A stretch of DNA of 64,000 nucleotides from Gemmatimonadota bacterium. GTDB taxonomy: Bacteria > Gemmatimonadota > Gemmatimonadetes > Gemmatimonadales > GWC2-71-9. The DNA is taken from assembly GCA_009692115.1 (NCBI GenBank), contig SHZU01000001.1, positions 1 to 64,000 of the forward strand, written 5' to 3'. The stretch's first letter is position 1. Each line of letters begins with the position of its first letter. This document shows, piece by piece, positions 34,945-43,511 of the stretch. The position numbers and the translations under genes are program-made. The notes under the pieces were generated by a model. It searched no databases. It was not told where the DNA came from and was given only the letters and a program-made list of their open reading frames with translations.

Positions 34945-36654
34945 ATGGATACTTCTCGTTGTGCCGGGTTCGTCCTGGTTGTTGGGCTGGCCGCCGTGCC
35001 GGGTCAGATCACGGCTCCGACCGTTTCCTCGAAAACCGGGCTCGTGGTCTCGACCTCCGGCTTGGCCTCCGACGCCGGCGCAGCCATCCTCCGGGCCGGA
35101 GGCAACGCCGTCGACGCGGCGGTCGCGACGGCGTTCGCGCTGGCGGTGACCTACCCAGGTGCCGGGAACATCGGGGGGGGCGGCTTCATGGTCATCCGGC
35201 TGGCCAACGGAACGGCCACCACGATCGACTACCGGGAGCGGGCTCCGCTAAGAGCGACCGGGACGATGTACCTCAACGCCTCGGGCCGGATCGAGCGGAC
35301 GTTGACCCGGGAGGGCTATCTCGCGCCCGGGGTACCGGGAACGGTGCGGGGCTTGGCCCTGGCCCACCGGAAATACGGCCGGCTGCCGTGGCAGCAGGTG
35401 GTGATGCCGGCGGTGGTCCTCGCCCGAGACGGCTTTCCCCTCTCACCTTCTTTGGCGGGTGCGCTCAACTGGCTGGTCAAGGAGACGGCCGGCAAGTTCC
35501 CCTCAACCGGGTTGGCCTACGGCAAACCCGGCGGCGGAGAGTGGACGGCCGGCGACCTCCTGGTTCTCCCCGATCTTGCCCGGTCGCTCGCATCGATCGC
35601 GACCGAGGGGCCCAACGCGTTCTACACCGGCCGGATCGCCGATCAAATCTCGGCCGCGATGGAAGCCCACGGCGGGATCATCTCGAAAGCGGACCTTGCG
35701 GCCTACCGGCCGGTGGAGCGGCCGCCGGTTCGAGGCTCCTTCCTCGGCCACGAGATCATTTCGATGCCGCCGCCGAGTTCCGGCGGCACGGCCCTGGTCG
35801 CCATGCTCAATATCCTGGAGCGCTTCGAGATCGCCAAGCGGCCCCGGTTCGCGCCGATGACGCTGCACTTGATGATCGAGGCCCAGCGGCGGGTGTACCT
35901 CGATCGGGCCGAGTTCCTCGGCGATCCGGATTTCACCACCATTCCCGTGACCCGGCTCACGAGCAAGGCCCACGCCCGGACCCTCGCGGGGTCGATCGAC
36001 ACGACCCAAGCCACCAACAGCGTCGCGCTAGCCGAGGGCCGGATTCCGGTGACCGCCGACGACGAACCGAACGAAACCACCCACTTCTCCGTGGTCGACC
36101 GGCTCGGGAACGCCGTGTCGAACACCTTCACGCTGGAGGGCGGCTTTGGCTCCCGGGTGGTAGTCGACGGCGCCGGGTTCCTGCTGAATAACGAAATGGG
36201 CGATTTCAACAAGAAGGCCGGAACCACGACGACCGACGGCGATATCGGAACGGCACCGAACCTGATCATCCCCGGAAAGCGGATGCTCTCCTCGATGACC
36301 CCGACCATCGTGACTCGGGGTGGCCGGGTCGTCTTGGTGACCGGTTCGCCCGGGGGCCGGACGATCATCAACACGGTTCATCAAATCGTGCTCAACGTGA
36401 CCGCGTTTGGCATGGATGCCCGCCAAGCGGTCGACGCACCCCGGTTCCATTCTCAGTGGCTCCCGGATCGGGCGGATTTCGAGGCCGGGGCTATTCCTGA
36501 ATCAACGGTGGCCGCGCTCAAGACGCTCGGACATACGATCCGAATCGGTGGGGAAATCGGGGACGGACATAGCATCGTGATCGACCCGACAACCCGGATC
36601 GCCTCGGGGGCCGCCGACCGCCGGAGCGCCGACTCGAAAGCGTCTCCTCGATGA
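34945..36654 (+). CDS. ggt: Gamma-glutamyltransferase
   Basis: 569 aa. Signal peptide, then the two-subunit precursor. Autocleavage is expected before Thr378 in NETTHFSVVD, the catalytic N-terminal threonine of the small subunit. The oxyanion/substrate block SSMTPTIV and SPGGRTIINTV are present, as is IGGGGFMVIRLANG in the large subunit. Degrades glutathione and gamma-glutamyl peptides in the periplasm. Stop overlaps the next start (ATGA), coupling it to an arginine-deiminase-fold hydrolase. Confidence 0.95.
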   Translation: MDTSRCAGFVLVVGLAAVPGQITAPTVSSKTGLVVSTSGLASDAGAAILRAGGNAVDAAVATAFALAVTYPGAGNIGGGGFMVIRLANGTATTIDYRERAPLRATGTMYLNASGRIERTLTREGYLAPGVPGTVRGLALAHRKYGRLPWQQVVMPAVVLARDGFPLSPSLAGALNWLVKETAGKFPSTGLAYGKPGGGEWTAGDLLVLPDLARSLASIATEGPNAFYTGRIADQISAAMEAHGGIISKADLAAYRPVERPPVRGSFLGHEIISMPPPSSGGTALVAMLNILERFEIAKRPRFAPMTLHLMIEAQRRVYLDRAEFLGDPDFTTIPVTRLTSKAHARTLAGSIDTTQATNSVALAEGRIPVTADDEPNETTHFSVVDRLGNAVSNTFTLEGGFGSRVVVDGAGFLLNNEMGDFNKKAGTTTTDGDIGTAPNLIIPGKRMLSSMTPTIVTRGGRVVLVTGSPGGRTIINTVHQIVLNVTAFGMDARQAVDAPRFHSQWLPDRADFEAGAIPESTVAALKTLGHTIRIGGEIGDGHSIVIDPTTRIASGAADRRSADSKASPR

Positions 36655-37583
36655 CCGCCCGGGCCGCTTCGCATGTGTTGTTGGTCGCACCCAACGAGTA
36701 CCGAACCAACGCCGAGACCGCCGAGTCGAATGCGTTCCAACGCGCCGTGGACTCGACCGAGGCCGGCATCCTGGCCGCCCAGGCGGTCGAGCAACATCGC
36801 GCGCTTCGGAATCTGCTGGTCGATCATGGCGTTCAGACCACGGTTGTCCGGAGCCTTCGGGAAACCCCCGACGCTGCGTTCTGCAACAACTGGTTCTCAA
36901 CTCATCAATCCTCGACCGATACCCCGGCAACCCTGGTCCTGTACCCGATGATGGCCCCGAGCCGGCGGATCGAACGACGGGCGGAACTGGTTCGGATGCT
37001 CGGCCAGTGGTACCCGCGCCGGATCGACTTCTCGGCTCGGGAGACCACCGGGGCGTTCCTCGAAAGCACCGGGAGCCTCTGCCTGGACGATACCAATCGG
37101 GTGGCCTATGCCGCGATTTCGATCCGGACCGATTTCGATCTCACCCGCGAGTGGGCCCGGTCCCTCGACTACCGCCTGGTGGCGTTCGACGCAACGGACG
37201 CCGAGGGTCTTCCCTACTATCACACCAATGTGATGATGTTCCTGGGCCACGGCCTGGCCGGGATCTGCCTGGAATCGATCACCGAAACCGGGCGGGCCGG
37301 GATGGCAGAACGCGCCGCGGTCGAGGCCAGCCTTCGGGACGGCGGGTTCGAGATTCTGCCGATCACCCGGCGCCAGGTCCTCGCGTTCTGTGGAAATTGT
37401 CTGCCGCTGGTGAACGACCAGGGCGAGCCACTCTTGGTCATGTCCACGGAAGCCTACCGCGGATTTCCGGCCCCGGACCGGGCGATCATCGAGCGGCACG
37501 CGAGGATTCTTCACACCGATCTCGCGGCGTTCGAGGCGCTCGGCGGTGGGTCGGCTCGCTGCCTGCTGGGCGAGCTCTTCTAG
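36651..37583 (+). CDS. Arginine deiminase-fold hydrolase (CtlX-like)
   Basis: 310 aa, cytoplasmic. Guanidine-modifying fold with NNWFSTH near residue 80, ESTGSLCLDD (about 141), YHTNVMMFLG and the C-terminal catalytic-type Cys in FCGNCLPL. This matches proteins annotated as citrulline utilisation hydrolase CtlX or arginine deiminase-related protein. Likely acts on a ureido or guanidino amino acid. Forms an operon with ggt by a 4-nt overlap. Confidence 0.85.
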   Translation: MTARAASHVLLVAPNEYRTNAETAESNAFQRAVDSTEAGILAAQAVEQHRALRNLLVDHGVQTTVVRSLRETPDAAFCNNWFSTHQSSTDTPATLVLYPMMAPSRRIERRAELVRMLGQWYPRRIDFSARETTGAFLESTGSLCLDDTNRVAYAAISIRTDFDLTREWARSLDYRLVAFDATDAEGLPYYHTNVMMFLGHGLAGICLESITETGRAGMAERAAVEASLRDGGFEILPITRRQVLAFCGNCLPLVNDQGEPLLVMSTEAYRGFPAPDRAIIERHARILHTDLAAFEALGGGSARCLLGELF

Positions 37584-37586
37584 TCT

Positions 37587-38066
37587 CTAACTTGGCTTTG
37601 TAATTTCTCCAGGCAAAGACGGAAAGTGACGTTCTGTTCGATGTCGCTTCACCAATTCCGGGTTGCCGATAGCTCCTCGCAGGCTCTCCCCGAGCCGGCG
37701 GAGCTTTCCTGAGGAAATGTCGACCACACAGTAGGTCGAAGTGCCCCGTGCCAAGAGCGCTTGGTCCGCCTGCCGGGTGATTTGATAGTACCGATCGCAG
37801 GTCAGCGGCGTGCAGGTCGGCACCCAGGTCACCACCGTGAGCCCTTCCCCGACGAACGCCGGCAAGAAGTAGTCGAGCTCGTGGCGCATCACTACCCATC
37901 CGACCCCGGAAACGGCCGCTGGGTCAACCCGGGCCCGGGTCACCTCCCAATGGCGGGTCGCGGCCTCCAGCATCCACCGGAGGTAGTTGACGTTATTGGC
38001 GTGGCCCAGTTCGTCGATGTCAGCTGGGCTGACCGTCACTTGGATCTGAAAGCCGACCACGCTCAC
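37587..38066 (-). CDS. 4HBT-type acyl-CoA thioesterase
   Basis: 159 aa single hotdog domain. DIDELGHANNVNYLRWM is the catalytic pattern of 4-hydroxybenzoyl-CoA thioesterase-like enzymes (D-x-D-x-x-G-H-x-N-N). It starts at GTG 38066, in a GTGA overlap with the upstream permease stop. A much longer frame upstream is antisense noise. Cytoplasmic; substrate unknown. Confidence 0.88.
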   Translation of the reverse strand: MSVVGFQIQVTVSPADIDELGHANNVNYLRWMLEAATRHWEVTRARVDPAAVSGVGWVVMRHELDYFLPAFVGEGLTVVTWVPTCTPLTCDRYYQITRQADQALLARGTSTYCVVDISSGKLRRLGESLRGAIGNPELVKRHRTERHFPSLPGEITKPS

Positions 38067-39361
38067 GACTGGCGCCCCCGCCGCGAAAGGTACCAATTGC
38101 CCGACGCCAAGCCGACGACGAGCAACAGAATCCAGAACTCCTTCTGGCTCATGCGGGTGGCCATGGCCAACGAAAAGGCGCACCCCGTGATCCAGAACAG
38201 GGGGCCGACCGGCAAGCGAAACCGGGCGGCTGGGAGGGCCGGGTCTTTGCCGTCCCGGCGCCGGAGCACCGGCACGGCACAGCAGACCAGGAAATAGACC
38301 ACCAGCCGAGTGGCGACCGACAGGGTGAGGTTGCTCAAGAACCCGCCGCTCATAGCCAGGGCCATCGAAATGACCGCGAGCACCACGATCGAAACCACCG
38401 GCGTCCGGTACCGATCGTGGACCTTGGCGAAGGCCGCGGGCAGGACCCGGTCTTCGGCCATGGCATAGGTCAGGCGCGGGGTGGCCACCATGGCCCCGCC
38501 GAACCAGCCGATCAGGGAGAGCAGCGCGCCCATGACCATGAACGCGGCCCCCGCCGGGCCCACCAGCACCCGGGCCGCCTCGGCCAGGGGCCGAGGATGC
38601 GCCGCGGGATTGGCGAGCGCGAGCGTCGACACGACCTGGACGCCGGTGTAGAGAGCGGCGCACGCCACCAGGGCCACGAACAAGGCGAAGGGCGCGTCGC
38701 GCTCGGGGTTCTTGGCCTCGCCGAGCGGCACGATGGCGTTCTCAAACCCGCCGTAGGCAAAGATCAGGATCATCAGGGCATCGGCCCAGGCAAAGGCCGT
38801 GAGGGCCGGCCCCGGCACCGATTCAACGGCGCCTCGGGCCAGCACGAGTCCGAGGCCGATGACCACAAACAGCGCCAAGGGCACCACTTTGACGATGATC
38901 AGGACGTTGCTCAACCACGCCCCGCTCTTGACGCCCCTGATGTTGATCCACGCCAAGCCACCGAGCAGGATGATCCCGACGATCGCTTTGCCCCACCAGC
39001 CTTGGACGGCCGGGACAAATTCCGCCAAGTAGATGGCGAAGAGATTGATGTTGGTGGCCATCGAGGCCAGCCGGGTGAGATACTGGAGCCACCCGACTTG
39101 GACCCCGACGAAGTCGCCATAGGCAACCCGGGTGTACAGAAACGGCCCCCCGGTTCCCGGGAATCTCGACGCCACTTCGGCAAAGCACGCCACGATGACC
39201 GCAATCGCCGCGGCCGCCAGAATCAACGCCACCCAGGCCAGCGGGCCCACCTTGCCGGCCACGAGCGACGGAAGCCCGTAGACGCCACTCCCGAGAATGC
39301 CGTTCAGCACCAGACCGGCCAGCGTCCACCGGCCCAGCGTGCGGACCAACTTGTCGGACAT
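38063..39361 (-). CDS. APC superfamily amino acid permease
   Basis: 432 aa with about twelve helices. The first helix has GLVLNGILGSGVYGLPSLVAG, the unwound substrate-binding segment of APC transporters, and helix six has FAYGGFENAIVPLGEAKNP. Likely an amino acid importer or exchanger. The previous gene on this strand is the secreted M20 amidohydrolase (39369-40700), ending 7 nt upstream, so hydrolysis and uptake are again paired. Confidence 0.9.
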   Translation of the reverse strand: MSDKLVRTLGRWTLAGLVLNGILGSGVYGLPSLVAGKVGPLAWVALILAAAAIAVIVACFAEVASRFPGTGGPFLYTRVAYGDFVGVQVGWLQYLTRLASMATNINLFAIYLAEFVPAVQGWWGKAIVGIILLGGLAWINIRGVKSGAWLSNVLIIVKVVPLALFVVIGLGLVLARGAVESVPGPALTAFAWADALMILIFAYGGFENAIVPLGEAKNPERDAPFALFVALVACAALYTGVQVVSTLALANPAAHPRPLAEAARVLVGPAGAAFMVMGALLSLIGWFGGAMVATPRLTYAMAEDRVLPAAFAKVHDRYRTPVVSIVVLAVISMALAMSGGFLSNLTLSVATRLVVYFLVCCAVPVLRRRDGKDPALPAARFRLPVGPLFWITGCAFSLAMATRMSQKEFWILLLVVGLASGNWYLSRRGRQS

Positions 39362-39368
39362 GGCCGGC

Positions 39369-40700
39369 TTAGCGATCGGCGGTCTTGCCGGTCGCGCTCA
39401 GCTTGAGATAGTCGATCGCCAGATTGGCCATGGCCCGGACGCCGGTCGGCAGGGCAGCCTCATTGGCAAAGAACAGAGGCGAGTGATTCCGGGGCGCGGT
39501 TGCCGGATCGGCCCCCTCGGGAAGGACCCCAAGGAAGAAAAACAGACCGGGGATGTCCTTGGTGAAGGAGGGAAAGTCTTCCGACCCGGTGATCGGGACA
39601 CTCAACTGCAGACCCCCCGCCCCAGCGGTCCGCTTCAACGTTGCCAGCATCTTCTCGGTGAGCGCGGGGTCGTTATAGGTCAACAGCCCGCCCTCGGGAA
39701 TCTTCACGACGGCGGTCGCCCCCGAGGCCTTGGCAATTTCTTCAGCGGTGCGCCGGACCCGCATGTGGATGTCCTTCCGCTGCCCCTCGTCGAAGGTCCG
39801 GATGGTGCCGACCATGACGACACTGTCGGGAATGATGTTGCCCCGGTTGCCGCCTTGAATCGACCCGATGGTCACGATGGCCGGATTGAAGGTCACGTCG
39901 ATTTGGCGACTGGTAATGGTCTGGAGGGCCAACACGATCTGCGAGGACACCACGATTGGGTCCACCCCGCCCCACGGCATCGCGCCGTGGGTTTGGCGGC
40001 CTTTGACGACAATCTCGAGTCCGTCAGGCGCGGCCATCGCGCCACCCGGCCGATAGGTCAATTCTCCGACTGGACCCGGCCAGACATGGAGACCGAAAAT
40101 GGCGCTCGGACGCGGGTTCTCAAGGGCGCCCTCCTTCACCATCATCGGTGCCCCGCCGTCCTCGCCCGCCGGCGGTCCTTCCTCGGCGGGCTGAAAGATG
40201 AATTTGACCGTGCCCGGAATGGCGGCCTTCATCCCCGCCAATACTTCCGCCACGCCCATCAAGATCGCGACATGGTTGTCGTGGCCACAGGCATGCATGA
40301 CCCCGACCTGGGCGCCGTTGTATTCGGTTCGGACGGTGCTGCGAAACGGCAGATCGGCCTGCTCGGTCACGGGCAACGCGTCCATGTCGGCTCGCAGGGC
40401 CACGACCGGCCCCGGCTTCCCACCCTTGAGAACGCCGACCACGCCAGTATGGGCCACCCCGGTGCGAATCTCGATTCCGAGGGAGCGGAGGTGCTCGGCC
40501 ACCAACTTGGACGTCCGGAATTCCCGATTGCCGAGCTCGGGGTGTTGGTGGATGTCGCGCCGCCAAGCCACCACTTTCGGCATGACTTGCTCGAGCCGGG
40601 TTTCAATCTCACGGCCGAGATCGTCGCCGCCCCGCTTCTGGGCCTCCGCCGAATGAACCACACCAATCAGTGCCATCAAGACGAGAAGCGTACGGACCAC
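39369..40700 (-). CDS. Secreted M20 family amidohydrolase
   Basis: 443 aa. Signal peptide (TLLVLMALIGVVHSAEAQ) followed by an M20D-type metallo-amidohydrolase: WRRDIHQHPELGNREF, ALRADMDALP, HACGHDNHVA and FQPAEEG hold the metal ligands and the catalytic Glu. Likely hydrolyses N-acyl or indole-type amino acid conjugates. I choose GTG 40700 over the ATG at 40712 because a perfect GGAGGT (40710-40705) lies 5 nt before that GTG and inside the longer frame. Confidence 0.88.
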   Translation of the reverse strand: MVRTLLVLMALIGVVHSAEAQKRGGDDLGREIETRLEQVMPKVVAWRRDIHQHPELGNREFRTSKLVAEHLRSLGIEIRTGVAHTGVVGVLKGGKPGPVVALRADMDALPVTEQADLPFRSTVRTEYNGAQVGVMHACGHDNHVAILMGVAEVLAGMKAAIPGTVKFIFQPAEEGPPAGEDGGAPMMVKEGALENPRPSAIFGLHVWPGPVGELTYRPGGAMAAPDGLEIVVKGRQTHGAMPWGGVDPIVVSSQIVLALQTITSRQIDVTFNPAIVTIGSIQGGNRGNIIPDSVVMVGTIRTFDEGQRKDIHMRVRRTAEEIAKASGATAVVKIPEGGLLTYNDPALTEKMLATLKRTAGAGGLQLSVPITGSEDFPSFTKDIPGLFFFLGVLPEGADPATAPRNHSPLFFANEAALPTGVRAMANLAIDYLKLSATGKTADR

Positions 40701-40800
40701 GATGACCTCCATATTGTGAGCGGGAATAGCTGTAAGCTACATGGCGCCGGTCGTTCCCCAAGCCCCGAACCCCTTCGGTGCCGAAATAGCCCATTCCGCC

Positions 40801-40806
40801 TAGATT
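40801..40806 (+). promoter_or_regulatory. Putative -10 box for the aminotransferase operon
   Basis: TAGATT ends 6 nt before the ATG at 40813, with no Shine-Dalgarno. Leaderless-type start heading a four-gene chain. Confidence 0.4.
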
Positions 40807-40812
40807 TAGGTC

Positions 40813-42123
40813 ATGGCGACCACCGCTTCCGCCGACCTCGATTTCGGCAACCAGCCTGACCTCGACCGTTCCCTGTCCGCCATGGTCCGCCGGCTCCGAG
40901 GATCGGTGATCCTCCGGATCGCGGGTGAAGTCCGGGCCATGATCGCCGCCGGCAAGCCGGTCTGCAATCTGACCGTCGGCGACTTCGATCCGAAGCAATT
41001 CCCGATTCCCGCCGTGCTTCGGGACGCCGTCACCCGGGCACTGGCCAACGGCGAAACCAACTACCCCCCGTCAGAGGGACTGCTCGCGCTCCGGAAGGCC
41101 ATCGCCGACTACGTCGAGCGCGAGCAGGGAGTCCGCTACCCGATCGAGTCCGTTCTGGTCGCCGGAGGCGGCCGGCCGGTGGTCTACGCCGCGTTTCGCG
41201 CCGTCCTCGATCCGGGCGACACGGTGGTGTATTCGGTCCCGTCGTGGAACAACGACTACTATGCCGAGATCACCGATGCGAAATCCATCGCGATCGAGGC
41301 CACCCAAGAGAACGGTTTCCAGCCGACCTTGGCGCAGATCGCGCCCCATCTCCCGACCGCCGCCCTGCTGTGCCTTTGTTCGCCGGGGAACCCGACCGGC
41401 ACGATGATGGACCCGGAGCAACTCCGGGCGATTCTCCAGGCCGTGGTTCAGGAGAACAAGGCGCGCCGGACGGCCGGTCGCCGTGAGCTCTTTGTGTTCT
41501 TCGACCAGATCTACGGGTCGCTCATCTTTCCGCCGGCGCTCCACTTCAATCCGTTGGCCCTGGTGCCCGAGGCCGCGCCCTATGTGATCGCCCTCGACGG
41601 GATTTCCAAGGCCTTCGCCTCGACGGGACTCCGCCTCGGGTGGACCCTCGCCGCGCCCGCGATCATTGCCCGGCTGAAGGACCTCCTTGGCCACGTTGGC
41701 GCCTGGGCGCCCAGGCCGGAACAGGTCGGCACGGCGGAGTTCTTGGCCAACCCGGCGGCCATTGCCGCCTACCGAACGGATATGCACCGGGGCATCAAGG
41801 CCAGACTCGACGCCCTGTACCAGGGCTTCGAGCGCCTCAAGGCCGAGGGCCTAACGGTCGACTGCATCGATCCCCAGGGAGCGATCTACCTGTCGCTCCG
41901 GTTGGATTTGGTCGGCCGGAGCATCGACGGGCAGCCGATCCGCTCGAACGAGGACATCCGCCAACTCTTGTTGGAGCAGGCCGGGCTCGCGGTGGTGCCG
42001 TTTCAGGCCTTCGGGCTGGCCGGCGACTCGGGCTGGTTTCGGATTTCGGTGGGCGCCTGTTCGCTGGCCGATATCGAGCAAGCCTTCCCCCGGGTCAAAG
42101 CTTTGCTCCTTCGGGTTCGTTGA
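40813..42123 (+). CDS. PLP-dependent class I/II aminotransferase
   Basis: 436 aa, fold type I. The Schiff-base lysine is Lys266 in ALDGISKAFASTGLRLGW; the phosphate/substrate arginine is in the C-terminal FRISVGACS. LCLCSPGNPTG is the typical cofactor loop. Probably an aspartate or aromatic aminotransferase; the exact substrate cannot be told. First gene of a chain with the plug-only protein (TTGA overlap), the protease and the FHA protein. Confidence 0.9.
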   Translation: MATTASADLDFGNQPDLDRSLSAMVRRLRGSVILRIAGEVRAMIAAGKPVCNLTVGDFDPKQFPIPAVLRDAVTRALANGETNYPPSEGLLALRKAIADYVEREQGVRYPIESVLVAGGGRPVVYAAFRAVLDPGDTVVYSVPSWNNDYYAEITDAKSIAIEATQENGFQPTLAQIAPHLPTAALLCLCSPGNPTGTMMDPEQLRAILQAVVQENKARRTAGRRELFVFFDQIYGSLIFPPALHFNPLALVPEAAPYVIALDGISKAFASTGLRLGWTLAAPAIIARLKDLLGHVGAWAPRPEQVGTAEFLANPAAIAAYRTDMHRGIKARLDALYQGFERLKAEGLTVDCIDPQGAIYLSLRLDLVGRSIDGQPIRSNEDIRQLLLEQAGLAVVPFQAFGLAGDSGWFRISVGACSLADIEQAFPRVKALLLRVR

Positions 42124-43511
42124 CCCAACCGACTCGGATCGCCGGGGCTCCCGGACTCGCGATGGCCGCGCTGTTCGGTCTCGTTTCCGGGGCCGGGGCT
42201 CAGCCACCCCGCCCGATGTCGGGGTCGGTGCGGGGCATCGTGGTCGACAGCCTCCTCGGCAACGGCCCGTTGGCCAATGCCACGATCGAGCTGGTCGAAC
42301 TCGGCCGGGCCACCCTGTCGGACGCGCGGGGCGTCTTTCGATTCGACAGCGTCCCGGGCGGGCGTTACACCCTCTCATTCACCCACGCCACCCTCAGCAG
42401 CATCGGCTTCTCCCCGGCCGACCGAGTCATCCAGCTCGGAGCCGGCATCGATATCAGCGTCACCCTGGCCACTCCCAATGGGGCCTCGCTTTACCGTCGG
42501 CTCTGTCCCGGGGTGCCCGAGCCGAAGACCGGCATGCTGCTTGGCACCTTGGCCGATGCGGCGTCCGATGCCGTCATCCCCGGCGCGGAGGTCAAAGGGG
42601 AATGGACTGAGATCACGGTGTCCCGAACGGCCGCCATGACCCGTCGGCCGCGCCAAGTCCGGGCGACCGTCGATCCGAACGGTCGGTTCCAACTCTGCGG
42701 CATTCCAAGCGACGTGGCGGTCCTGGTCCGGGCCACCGCCTCGGGAGTGACTGGGCAGGCGATCGAGCTCCGGCTCGAGGATCGGCCGTTCGCCATCCGC
42801 CGCCTTACGATCGACGTGGCGGACACCACTCGACCGGCCACCGCCCGCGTCTCCGGCAAGGTGACCGCGGACGGCCTGCCCCTGGGCGACGCCCAAGTGT
42901 TGGTGCTCGGCACCGACAAGGTGGTCAAGACGGGCGCCGACGGCGCGTTTACCCTCGAGGGCCTCAAGGGCGGCACCCAGATGATCGAAGCGCGGGCCAT
43001 CGGGTATTCGCGGCAACGAGTTCAGATCGAAGTTCGCCCGGCGCACGAGGTGACCACGACGTTGGCCCTGAGCCGAGCGGCCACCACGATGCCCGAGCTC
43101 AACGTGACGGCCAGAAACCGGACCCGATCGGAGTTCGAGCAACGGCGGCTCACGAACATCGGCGGATATTTTCTGACCCGGGAGGATATCGTCCGCAAGG
43201 GATCGATCCGGACGGAAGACCTGTTTCGAGGTTTGGCCGGGATCACGGTCGAGCCGGTCGGCATCAACGATTACCGGATCGTTTCGCTTCGGGGCGGCAG
43301 TGGCTTCTCCTCGGTCTGCGAGCCGTCGGTCTTCATCGACGGGCTTCGGATTCCGCTCGACCCCGAGGCCGGCTTGTCCTTGCCGGTGCTCCCGGATGAC
43401 ATCGAAGGCATCGAGATTCACCAGGGACCCGGCAGCGCGCCGCTCCAATACCGGGCCATGGGCCAAAATTGTGGCGTGATTCTGATTTGGACTCGCCGGG
43501 GCGCACGGTGA
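42120..43511 (+). CDS. TonB plug-domain protein without barrel, with CarboxypepD-like repeats
   Basis: 463 aa from TTG 42120. A signal peptide (MAALFGLVSGAGAQ) is followed by two carboxypeptidase regulatory-like beta domains (SVRGIVVDSLLGNGPLANATIEL, about residues 38-110; VSGKVTADGLPLGDAQV, about 240-320). The end is a TonB receptor plug (MPELNVTAR, IRTEDLFRGLAGITVEP, EPSVFIDGLRI). The protein stops at LIWTRRGAR, where a receptor would begin its barrel. So it looks like a periplasmic or surface plug module with no channel. Overlaps both neighbours by 4 nt. Confidence 0.8.
   Translation: MTQPTRIAGAPGLAMAALFGLVSGAGAQPPRPMSGSVRGIVVDSLLGNGPLANATIELVELGRATLSDARGVFRFDSVPGGRYTLSFTHATLSSIGFSPADRVIQLGAGIDISVTLATPNGASLYRRLCPGVPEPKTGMLLGTLADAASDAVIPGAEVKGEWTEITVSRTAAMTRRPRQVRATVDPNGRFQLCGIPSDVAVLVRATASGVTGQAIELRLEDRPFAIRRLTIDVADTTRPATARVSGKVTADGLPLGDAQVLVLGTDKVVKTGADGAFTLEGLKGGTQMIEARAIGYSRQRVQIEVRPAHEVTTTLALSRAATTMPELNVTARNRTRSEFEQRRLTNIGGYFLTREDIVRKGSIRTEDLFRGLAGITVEPVGINDYRIVSLRGGSGFSSVCEPSVFIDGLRIPLDPEAGLSLPVLPDDIEGIEIHQGPGSAPLQYRAMGQNCGVILIWTRRGAR

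Noticed and set aside
37587-38663. 358-codon reading of the 4HBT thioesterase frame
   Set aside because: The first 200 codons are inside the permease gene in another frame; the hotdog domain begins at GTG 38066.
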